Origin: Heterotrichella gracilis
Taxonomy: Eukaryota; Sar; Xanthophyceae; Tribonematales; Xanthonemataceae
Assembly (NCBI GenBank): GCA_032358255.1
Contig: JAULBX010017525.1
Coordinates: forward strand, 24,100-88,099
Direction: 5' to 3'
DNA: 64,000 nt
In this document: positions 23,701 through 35,700 of the stretch, one piece after another
Numbering within the stretch: the stretch's first letter is position 1
How the letters are laid out: each line of letters opens with the position of its first letter
Made by a program: the position numbers and the translations under genes
Notes under the pieces: model-generated
What the model was told of the DNA's origin: nothing
The model's database searches: none
The model's input: only the letters and a program-made list of their open reading frames with translations

Positions 23701-26700
23701 CCCAAGAACAGCTGCAGGGATCATACCTTCAGTTGGTCACCCATAACATACCCCACCACCACCTTGTCCCGTGAAACATGAGCGGTGTGAAGGTAAGTGT
23801 GATGCACAAAGTGCGCCCTCCCCTCCAGCCCTCACCTGGTTGCACTATCGCATACCCCGTTGGCCACCAGGCATTGGTCGCCTTGTTGTTTACAAAGTGC
23901 CACGTCGTCACTGGCTCCCCTGCTCTATCATTGCTACCATACTACACCACAAACCACCATTTGTGCTTTGACAATTTGTGACCAGAGCAGCTTCCCTCCT
24001 CCTCACCTGGCACTATCACATATCCCCTGGGCTCCCCCCAGGCATTGGTTGCATGGTCGTTCACAAACTGCCACGTCACAGGCTCCCTTGCTCCATCACT
24101 GCTGCCACAGTATTACTACGCTGACAACACCACGCACCACCATGTGCTTTGATCAACATTTCAACATGTTGTGACCAGATCAGTTGACATTAAAGTGCGC
24201 CGTCCCCTCCTCCTCTCACCTGGCACTATTGCATACCCCCTTGGCTCCCCCTACTTATGAGCTGCCTTGCCATTCACAAAATACACGTCTGCAGCTTATG
24301 CATGTTGATGTGCTGGCCTAGCTTCCTCCTCAGCATCTCACCCATAACACACACGACCGCCACCTCCACATGGAATGTGACCTTGTGCTATCATCGATGC
24401 ACTACATGCGCCCTCCAGCTCTCACCTGGCACTATCGCATATCCCCTTGGCTCCCCCCAGGCATTTGTCGCCTTGTCGTTCACAAAGTGCCACGTCACAG
24501 GCTCGCTCATGTTGATGTGGAGACCCAGCTCCCTCCCCGGCCGCTCATTCATAACGTACTTTAAAACGGTCTCGGTGAACCAGGGGGGGGTAGTGCCATC
24601 GATGCCCCAGGCAGCCAGGGCCTCGTCATAAGTCCCAGCCTTGATCACCTGAAAATGGGACATTGTGTCAAATTCCTGTACGTACACAAAACGCTCTCGG
24701 TGAACCTTGGGGGGGTAGTGCCATCGATGCCCCACGCCGCAAGGGCCTCCTCATAGGTCCCTGCCTTCATAACCTGGAAATGTGGGACATTTTTGTAGTG
24801 TTTGTGCCAAGCATTGTGGACAGTTTTTGCATTCATTGGAAAGCGTTCAGGAAATCCCCCTTGGAAAGGGGGGAGGCGACCCTGTTTGCGCCATGATAAC
24901 TTTTATTATTCCATTTTATGTGGAACTTCCACAATATCTCTGTATTGTACTTGTGTGATCAGTCAGCTCTGTTGTCAATAAATTTTCATATAGCTGAGGA
25001 AAGGTCTGTGAGTACATATTGTTACATATATATTGCAGTACACGTATTGTTTATTGCGGTTTATTTCAAGTATGGGATCCACCGAGTCCCCAAGTACAAG
25101 GAGGCCACACCACATGCTGTCGGTGGCTCGGTGGATCCCATACATGGAATAAACCGGATTCGGGACCTGAAGCAAACGATACGTATACTGCAATGTACAA
25201 TACAACTATATACATTTCTTTTTTTTTGAGACAGTCATGAGGGAGCCAATCCGAGCTCATGCATTTGGATATATAGACCTTTTCTCTCACCAGACACATC
25301 ATTACATTGACAACAGAGCTGACTGGTCAGAGGCAGCCATGTGCGTGTGAGCGCATCAATATACCAAGCTCATGCGTTTGGAACGTCCACCTCCCAAACC
25401 CTCAACCGTTAACCAGGAGGATGCTTTACACCCAAGCGTCTTGAGCCTGGAGAAAGATGGAATACATGTGATTGCAAAGGCACAGGGACTCTGACAACAA
25501 GCGCTTTAAGGAGGTGGCGCTCACACTTATGATAGGGTATATTTTACGGTTTCGTATTTAGGGTTTAGGGCTGGTGTTTAGGATTGAGGTGGTGGCGCTC
25601 ACACCGATGAGAGGGTTTAGGTTGTAGGTTTTAGGGTTTGCGTGATCAGGATTGAGGTGGTGGCGCTCACACCTATGCAAGAAGCTGAGGAGAAGGCCTT
25701 CAGGTTGGGACACTGGCCCATCCCAGGTGGCTGATGGGGTGCAGCCAGCCTTTGCCTCCAAGACCGCCCACAACCTGTTTTCTCCCTACAGCGGGGATAC
25801 AGGTCGGTGGCGTTTTGAAGGCAATACCAGGCGGCACCTAACCAGCCACGTGGTACCAGGTATACAGAGCGCCAAGTTCCATGAAGGCCTTCTCTTGGAC
25901 TGATTGCAATGCCACCGGATGTACAGGGCCTCTGTCACGGAGGGCATTGAGGTGGTGGCGCTCATACCTATCATAGGGTTCAGGGTGTAGGGTTAAGGGT
26001 TTGGGGCGTGGACGTTCCAAATGTATGAGATTGGTGCATTTGAGGTGGAGGCCCTCACACCTATCATTGGTTTCAGCGTTCAGGGTTCCAAGTTTAGGGT
26101 TTGGGGCATGGACGTTCCAAATGTATGAGCTTGGTGCATTTGTGCAGATTTCGCTCAGGCCTATGCAAACAGCCCAGGAGAAGGCCCTCATATTTGGAAC
26201 CTGCCCCCATCATTGGTGGCCAGTTGGGTATGGCCAGAATTTGCCTCCAAAAGCGCCAACCACCTGTTTCTCCCTACAGCGGGGATACAGGTCGGTGGCG
26301 TTTTGAAGGCAATACCAGGCGGCACCTAACCAGCCACGTGGTACCAGGTATACAGAGCGCCAAGTTCCATGAAGGCCTTCTCTTGGGCTGATTGCAATGC
26401 CACCGGATGTCAGGGCCTCTGTCACGGAGGACATTGAGGTGGTGGCGCTCATACCTATCATAGGGTTCAGGGTGTAGGGTTTGAGACGCGGACATTCCGC
26501 ATATCATAGGGTATAGGGTTTAGGGTTTAGGGTTTGGGGCGTGGACTATCCAAATGTATGATCTTGGTGCATTTGAGGTGTAAACGCTCACACCTACTGT
26601 AGGGTTTAGGATTAAGGGTTTGGGGCTTGGATCTCTGAATGTGTGAGCTTGGTGCATCTGTGGAGGTGGCACTCACAGCTATGCAAGCAGCCGATGAGAT

Positions 26701-29700
26701 GGCCTGCATGTCTGGAACCTGCACCATACCTGCTGGCTGATGGGGTCCGGCCAGCCTTTGCTCTGAAGATCGCCAGCGACCTGTGTCTCCCTACTAGACC
26801 TTGTGTGGCAGCGGGGCTACAGGTCGTTGGACAACTTCATGGCAAAGACAGGCCACAACCCCATCAGCCACCAGGTGCACACAGAGCTAGGTTCCAGACA
26901 TTTAAGGCCTTCTCGTAGGCTGCTTGGACCATACTACATGAAATTGAATTGCAAGCTGTTTGGAACCTGCCAGTGGCCCATCCTTGTGGCTAATGGGGTG
27001 CGGCCAGATGTTGCCAAGAAAATCAGCAGCAACCTGTCTCTCCCTACTGGGAGCTTGTGTGACAGCGGGGATACAGGTCGTTGGTGATCTTGGTGGCAAG
27101 ATCAGGCGTTATCCTATTAGCCACCAGGGATGGGGCAGGTTCCAAACTTGAAGGAGGTCCAGTTCCCAGTGAGCTCCAGCTTGCAATTCAAATACAGAAT
27201 AATTTGTGTTAATATAATCCCAACAGTCTTGTGAGCCCGGGTTGGCTCCCAAAATGTGACCGTCAAATAAATCTTCTAGAATCTTGTAAAAATATAATTC
27301 TAAAAAATTTTATGTGGTTTCATTGATTGGTTAGACCTGTGGAGCACCGCAATTCTGCACACCCACTTTGAAAGCGTGTGGTACAGAATTGCAATGCTCA
27401 ACAGTTCTGACCAATTAATGAAACCAACATGGAACTGTCAAAACCTTCAGGTAGGTGTCACCTTCCCTGAAGGCACACCCTGCTCACACCTTTTCATAAA
27501 GAAATGTATTGTTCTTTGCCAACACAACAAAATCCATTTTCAACAATACAAAACTACGCCCCTCATCGCAAGTGCCAGGGCGGTGTTGAGGAAGAGACAG
27601 AGTGAGAGAGACCCTCAACCGCATCCTCAGTGCCCAGCTTACACCCCCTCCTCTATCCCACGCCACCCACCCCCAGGGTGACTAAAAGCAGCTGCGGGCT
27701 GCGTCAAACCCTACATCTGAAACTCTAAATCCCTAACCCTAAACCCTTCATGCGGCTTGACAGACCAAGTCAAGCATTGCCAATGCTGCAACCAACTTCC
27801 AGATGCCATCCATTCGAAACGCAGAAGCATGATGGAACGGTCCTGCTGCCAAGAACTCTTGAAGAGAACTGTCTCAACATGCTGCTGCTACTCCTGACGG
27901 ATGACACAATGGCACTTGATGCAACACTGTTGGACCTTCCCTTGGCCTCCCAAGCCACAAGAATTGCTTAGATGATCTGTTTAGGGTTTTAGGGTTTAAG
28001 TCTCCACCCAGATCTTGCAAAACGAATCAATGGGAAGGTGGTAATCCCAGGCTCCCGTGATTGGTTCATGCTGCATTGACAGATGGACACTTGCCCGAGG
28101 AAGCTTTTGAACATGCATCAAGCTCATTATATTCGGAACGGCCATGCCAGAATGCTTTTACTAAAAAGCATGATACCCAAGCATTCTGAGCCTCTGGGAG
28201 GGGTGATTACATGCAATCGCAATGACAACATGTGATCGCAATGATGTACAGCGCCTCCGAGTCGGATAAGGAGCGCATTGAGGAGGTTGTGCTCTCACAT
28301 ATGATAGGGTTCAGGTTCTGCATGTAGGGTTTAGGATTTAGTGTTTCGGGAGTAATTTTAGGTGATTAGGATTGAGGTGGTGGCCCAAGCAGGCCTATGC
28401 AGGCAGCTCAGGAGAAGGCCCTCATATTTGGAACCTGCCCCATCTCTGGCGGCTGATGGGGTGCGGCCAGACTTTGCCTCCAAGACCGCCAATTACCTGC
28501 TTCTCCCACAGCGGGGATTTAGGTCTGTAGCAATTTTTGAGACCAAGTAAGGTCGCACCCAGTTAGCCACCAGGTATACAGAGCGCCAGCAAGTTCCATG
28601 CATGAAGGCCTTCTCCTGGGCTGCTCGCATTAAATGGCAATGAATTGCAAGCTGTTTGGAACCTGCCAGTGGCCCATCCCTGGTGGCGGATGGTGTGCGG
28701 CCGGATGTTGCCACAAACAATCAGCCAACGCCCTTTTTTCTCCCTGCTGGGAGCTTGTGTGACAGCGTGGATACAGGTCGTTGGTGATATTAGTGGCAAC
28801 ATCAGGTGCCACCCTATTAGCCACCAGGGATGGGACAGTTTCCAAACTTGAAGGATCCTCAAGCTCGAGCTCTAGTTCCCAGTGAGCTCCAGCTTCAATT
28901 ACAGAAAAAACTGTCTTAATATAAGTATAAACAAATTCATGTTGGCTTCATATTGATTGGTTACTACTGTGGAGCACCGCAATTCTATACCATGCGCTCT
29001 CAGAGCGTGTGGTACAGAAGTGCGGAACTCGACAATGGTAACCAATTAATGAAACCAACATGAAATTTCACATACTTATAGGTAGGTGTACCCTTCCCAG
29101 AAGGCACACCATGGGCATACCTTTTTCATAAAATGTATTGTTCCCCCCAGCACATTAAAGTCCACTTCCCACCCAGGGCGTACCTGTTTTATAATTGTGT
29201 TGTTTCTCCCCAGCACAATAAGTCCACTACCCACCCCCAGGCTGGGCGTACCTTTTTAATGAATGTGTTGTTCCTCCCCAACACATCCAGGTCCACTTTC
29301 CACCCCACCAGGTGGTCATGTAGGTTGGCCAAGGTGTACTTTTGTACTCGGGTGCCAAAGGGGAAGTCGCGGTAGGTCTGGCCCAGGGGGTCGAAGAAGG
29401 ATGCGGCCATGTAGCCCGCCATGGTCACCTTCACCTCCACGCTCCCGTCCTGACGCAATCTGCAAATTTTAAAGATATTAAGGCAACATCTTTTCAGATT
29501 TTGAAGTTTTGTTTGCCATGTATCCTGCCATGGTCACCTTCACCTCCGCGCTCCAATCCTGGCGCAACCTGCAAGATGATACTAGTGATATTCAGGTGCT
29601 ACCGAAGCTGATATACCACACATCAGTTTATTTTTTCCAAGTTTCATTATTGCAAATTTGTTTTGAAGGAAGTCGCAATGTAGCCTACCATGTCACCTTG

Positions 29701-32700
29701 ACATCTAACGATCCCATCCTGGCGCGTCGCCAACGTGCAGATTTTGATGGGCATACTAGTGACACATCTTATAGTTTGGATGCTTTTATTAGCACATTTC
29801 CTGTAAAAAGACTTCGCTTCCGTAACGGTCCTGGCGCAGATCTCCTAACGACGCGACAATCTGATAATGAAGCAATTAAATCCCTATAATAATTAAAAAT
29901 ATCCAATATTGACAGACTCGGTCTGAGCAAAAGCCAGTTGTATTGTTGACTGGTACCCGGCCCAAGACAACCAGACAACATGCCCTTTGCTCAGAGTGAG
30001 TCAGTCGTTTTTGTAAACACTGCAATAAGTATAGGCATAGGTCTGTCAGTTTTGTAAATAGTAGAATAATCATATGCCTGCCTGCGGCAGGCAAGCATTG
30101 TGGATATTGTCACCTCGACATCCACTGGGTTGCAGCATCCATACTGACGACAACCAACCTACAAGTTTCTGCTCTCTATGGACTGTACACCATGGCGAGG
30201 ATCCAATGCTGCCTGCGCAGGCAAAACCCTGAACCCTAACCCCTAAGCAGCTCTGTCGGTCACCGATCAGAGAAGCTCCTTGCCAGCAGGTGTGATATAC
30301 TTTTCCATGGTACCGAAACCCTCTCTGTCTGAAACAGCAAAGACAGCAGGCGGCGCTGACAGGCAATTTACATTCACTACATGGTGACCAGTTCAAAGTC
30401 TTAGAAAGATTCCAGGGCTCGCCGAAAAGGCACCTTCCCATGGCTTAATTTGCAAAATTCCTGGAACCGCTGCTATAAAAGCTAGTAGCCTCAGGGTTCT
30501 TGAGGAATTTAATACATCGCATGTTTGTAAAGTCCTTCTGATTGCTTACGCAACTAGCTTTAGCTTACGCATAGTCAACATGCACAGACACCTGCTTGCT
30601 TTCAATTTTACTATCTCAAATTTCAAACAAACCACACAAAACAGGTGCCCAAAACCCTCCCCCAAAGCTCCCCTCCACCTGCGGGCTATCCAGTTCCGCT
30701 CTGAGAGACGATTTGCAAATCCGAATGGGACCTGAGAGAAACCTCATGGTGTGGATTGTATATACGTGCACTGATTTGACTGGTACACTGTGCAATAGTA
30801 CACTTGGTTTAATGAATCGCAAGGGCACGTCGGTGAGCTCACATCTGTACCCAGCATATCCAGAAACCTGAGTTCACCGACCGTGCACTCGCAACTAATC
30901 TCACCATATGCACTATTCCACAATGTACTAATCCACACTTGATTTCACCATACGCCAGTCGGACTAGTTGGATTACCTAATGCACGCACACACAACCCAC
31001 ACCATCAGCTTCCTCCCACGCAACAAGTTAGGGTCAGGAGTATGCACAACCAAACAAGTCCCCGACTCCTATTTTTTATAAGATCTAGTCTTACTCCCCC
31101 ACCCTTTTTGGGTCACCGAATGTAAGCCCTAATCAGGGATTGGGATTCTCGACGATCAATCAGGTTAACCCTTACCTTGTGGCAAAGATATAGTCATAGT
31201 CCCCCACCCTCAGCCACCAGATGTAAACCCTAATCAGGGTTTAGGGTTCACATTTCTTAACCCTATTCACCCTTACCTGATTTTAAAGATGTAGTCATAA
31301 ATCCCCACCCTCAGTCACCAAATGTAACCCTAAATAAAGTTAAGGGTTCACACCCCAAACCATAAATCCCCCAAAACCCTAAACCCTTACCTGATGTCAA
31401 AGATGTAGTCATAATTGCCCACTGTTGCCACTGTGCGGATCACCAGCTCAGTCCCTCGGGCCGCATTGTACACAGGTCCATTTTTGGCTGCACACAGGGG
31501 GGAGGTGGAAATGTGAATGAACTCACAATTAAAGACAGCAAGAATCCTGCGTGGCACTGCAGATTGGTGTATTTCATGTCATGGCCTAAAGGATACATGG
31601 CCCCTGTTGTTGCCGTTGTGGGCCACTCGATGCGGATCGGTAACCCAGCCGTGCAATAGGATGACCAGCTCAGTCCCATGGGCCGTGTTGTACACAAGTC
31701 CATTCTTGGCTGCACACAGGGGTGAGGTGGAAGGGATAAATTTGCAATCAATGACAGAAAAATCCTGAGTGACGGGGAAATTTTGAAGCTATGGGGGAAA
31801 GGCCCTTGCTGCTGCCACCCAGTGTGGATCACTCGCTAAATAGGTCCCCAAATGACTGCTAAATAGGTCCCCAGATGACTGCTAAATAGGTCCCCAAATG
31901 ACATGAAGACACACACACGTCAAGTGCATACACAGCCCTAGAATAGGGTTTACCTAGGGTAGCCAACCTAGGGTTTGTAACCCCTAACCTAGACTCAGAT
32001 CTGTCATACGATCCTAGGCATGGAGGCGCACACTAATAGGTCCTGCTAGCTTGGTCCTCAGAAGCACACATGCACAGGATCCTAAGACAAATCCTCGCCA
32101 TGGTTAGGGTTTACAAACCCCAAGTTTGATACCCTAGGGTTTCAATACTCACTCATTGACGTATGCCCTCCAGCTGGTTCCTCTAGGCCAACCTCAAACA
32201 TATGCATGCCATAAACCCTATCAAACACTATGTTGGCTACCCTAGGGGTTCAACATTCACTCAACGACGTGCATGAACATCCACCTGGTACCTGTTAGAC
32301 CACAAGCGCTAGATACCCTACCCTATGCCCCAGGTGGTCAACCCTACCCTAGGGTCTGCACACTTAACTCATTCCATGCGTGTGCCTCCAGCTAGTACGA
32401 TGTCGACTTCACACATGCACATGCCCTAAACCCAATAAAAATCCCTAGAGTGGCTACCCTAGGGTTTCAATACTCACTCATGACGTGCGTGTGCCTCCAG
32501 GTGGTGCCAGCCTGGTCGTCCTCAAACACGCACATGCCATCCGTGGTGGTGGCGGTGGCGCCGTTGGTGTAGATCACCTGGGAAGAGGAAGGAATTTTGG
32601 TGGAATATTGTTTTTGTTGGCATGCATTATTTCAAGGGTGACTGTCACTGGAATTGTAACTGGAAATGCAACTTGGCTCGCATGTGACTGTAATTGTAAA

Positions 32701-35700
32701 TTTGCGTTGTGGTGGTGGCGGTGTTGGTGTGTTAGACCTGCGGAGAGGAGGGTGTGTGGGTTGTAGATGGAGTGCAAACCCCCTTGGGGCACACCACTTT
32801 CCCTTGGCATGCAATCTTTTAATGTACACTGTCACTGTGCATGCAAGAGCGTGTCTGAGAGAAGGTGGGGGGATTGCGGGAGAGGTACACCGTCTTGCAG
32901 GGTTTATGGCCAAACATAAAACCCTAATTCATGAACCCTGAAGACCCTGCTTGTGCCTGACTTGGAGGGACAGATACACCGCATTGCAGGGTTTATGGTC
33001 AAACATAACACCCCCCAAATCAAAACCCTAAGAAGCCTGTTGGCTGGGCCTGGGACTGGCCTAGGGGGAGAGTACACCTCATTGTAGGGTTTAGGGCCAA
33101 ATATTAGATCCTCAATCTAAAACCTAAGATCATGCCTGTGACTGACCTGTGGAGAGAGGTACACCGCGTTGTATGGGCAGTCATACCCGCGCTTCAGCGG
33201 CTGGCTGTTGGTGCCGATATTGTAGTAGCTGTCCAGGTACACAGTCTGACCAGGGCCTGAAAATGGGGACACGTGCATTTCAAAAAAATGCAAAAAAATG
33301 CAAAAAAAAAAACAAATATGAGGTGTCTGGGGTAACATTTTGCGCCCCTGTTTGAGTGGGTATTTGTGGAAGTATAGGCAATCATAGGTGTGTGTTAGGA
33401 GATTGGCTGTTGGTGCCGATGTTGTAGTAGCTGTTTAGGTACACAGTCTGACCAGGGCCTGCAAGGGGGGCACATTTGCATTGAATATAATGAAGGTACA
33501 ATGGATGTCCTGGGTGGCAATTTCGCCCCTGTTTTGAGGGGGTACACGGGGAAGTGTGGGTGATCGTAGAGTTTAAGATACGGGAGATAAAGCTGGTGTC
33601 GCCGATGCAGTGGTAGCTGTCCAGGTAGACTGTCTGCCCAGGGCCTGAAAGTAACACAGAAATAACGTTTTCTCAAGGCCATTGTTTCAGCAGGTGTGCA
33701 AACCTGGGTGCAAGCTAGCCCTCCCTGTTGCAAGCTAGCCCTCCCTGTAGTCAATCACAAGCACCTTACAGAATCCAGCGTTGACAGCCTATAGCCTGCA
33801 GCCTTAACGCCTGTAGTCATCCAGGCATAGATTATCAATACTGGGCTTTTGCAGATCCTCATCATAGACTACAGGGAAGGCATGCTAGCTAGCTAGCCCT
33901 CCCTGTAGTGAATGATGAGAACCTGCAAAAGCCCAGTATTGACGATCTATATATCAAGGGACGTGTTGCCCAATTGGAAGTTGAAGGGGTACCCACCCTG
34001 GACATCCTTGACCCGGGTCTTCAAAAACTAAGAAATTCTAACCATTTGTGGATTGCCGCCTTTGACGTAATCCCTGCAGCCTGCATGCAGAGTCCCAGGG
34101 ACAGCTCATACTAGGCAGATCATAAACCCTACACGCTGAGCCTTGTAAAGTTTAGGGTAAAAAGTACCAAGCCTGTACCCTGCGTGTACTCTAAACAGCA
34201 TGGGCAGCTTACACTGGATGCATTTGTCACCAGACACTCTTGCATCCTGTAGACTTGTGCCACACGGTGTCCTGGTGCGAGTCAGTGGCCTCTTGTTCTG
34301 TGTTGTGCATCCCCTTTGAAACAATCTACTTTAGGAATGCATTGTGCAACCTTGAGGTGCCATTTTCATCCACATACTGAAGGAGTGTGGCGACAGGCTG
34401 TGCGTAATCTGTCACTGTACCGAGCAGCCTGTTGCGCAGACTGTCCCCCTTCTCCCTCTATATGTGGATGAAAGCAGCACCTCGAGATCAAAACCCTCAC
34501 TGCGTTTGATTTACTACTCTTTATTCCACCCCACGTATTCAATATCCAAACAGTCCTACAGCTGCCCCTCTATCTGCCACTGTCCCTCGGCCTGACCTTC
34601 CCAGGACCACGCACCGCGTCGAGATGGACCAAGGTGAAAGTGGATTGCAATCCATGGACAACACAGGTATAATCCTTTTTCCTGCAGTACGCAGGACCTA
34701 TCTACGAGGACAATGGGCCCAGAGCCCCAAACCCGCATAGCCACCATGAATACCCTGAACACCTGGCGCGTCAATTTGCAGACGCCTGTTGCCCTTTCTG
34801 CACCCATCGCACAACCCAAACAGCGATTTGCCACTGGCTGACAGCTTGGTCGGGTTGTTCGATGGGTGCAGAAGGTGTAATAGACATCGGCAAATTCACA
34901 CATCGGGTGTTGAGGGTACCCATGGTGCCCTTGAAGGAATTGCGCGTTTCTGGGAGAGAAACACGACGGGGGAAGAGTGTGCAGACCTGATTGGGTATTC
35001 CCTTTTGGTTCTGCTTGAGCGAGACTTCCCTGGCGTGCGAGCCCTCCCAAAAGTCCTCAAGGAGCACTTTATGCAGGCCAGCGTTGATAGCCTATAGCCT
35101 ATAGCCTACATGCCCATCAATGCATGTACACAGCATGGGCTATGCCTGGTTGGCTATAGGCATATAGGCAGAAAGGCTAATGGATATCAAAGCTAGCCTC
35201 TATAAAATCCTCTCTCTGGACTATAGGGAAGGCATGCTGGCAAGACCCTCCTTGCCCAAGCGAAAGGGATTCCCACCCAGGAGAACCTGCAAATCCTGGA
35301 CCCTTCAAGGACTGTAGACCCAAAATCCGTAACCATTGGTGGATTCTCAGACCTTGACACAACCCCTGTAGTCCCCACGCAGCGTCCCAGCAACAGATAG
35401 GGACTAGTTTAAATAATCAAACCCTACCACCTGTATGCTACCCGTGTTTAAAATCAACCAATTGGGACCTGGTAAAAGCAATTGGGACAACAAGCGGATC
35501 ATCAATTTTAGATGCGGTACGCAGAACCTCCCTTTGATAACAACCTTGGGCAGAGCCAACAACAGCTGCACAGTCACCTTGGACATTTCAGCACCCGTGT
35601 GAAATTGGGGCCCGGCCCATCCGTCTGCACCTGTTGGCACCACCACACAACCCCACCAGCGACCCCCATTGCCATGGTTGGGTTGGGCACTAGGTGCACA

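Larger units (their letters stand above)
22728..24300 (-). repeat. Four 3'-edge copies of amine oxidase exon 24648-24426
   Basis: Copies of the segment VTWHFVNDKATNAWGEPRGY followed by a GTGAGG/GTGAGA donor are at about 24213-24300 (with a stop), 24003-24090 (open; VTWQFVNDHATNAWGEPRGY), 23833-23928 (open; VTTWHFVNNKATNAWWPTGY) and 22728-22800 (decayed). All lie downstream of the intact exon. The farthest copy is beyond a foldback at 22935-23460. Confidence 0.85.
25370..29088. repeat. Tandem array of six related foldbacks and two long hairpins in one intron
   Basis: Six hairpin units, each about 190-225 bp, lie at about 25686-25899, 26168-26388, 26693-26915, 26957-27152, 28392-28613 and 28652-28854. 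The arms carry ggaacctgcc...ggtggctgatggggtgcggccag and its complement, and the centre is ctccctac...gggga. Units 1 and 2 are nearly identical for about 190 bp (25791-25980 and 26279-26468; period about 488). The segment with units 3-4 and the hairpin at 27310-27433 is paralogous to units 5-6 and the hairpin at 28921-29088. About 25370-25540 is similarly related to 28120-28310. Confidence 0.85.
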
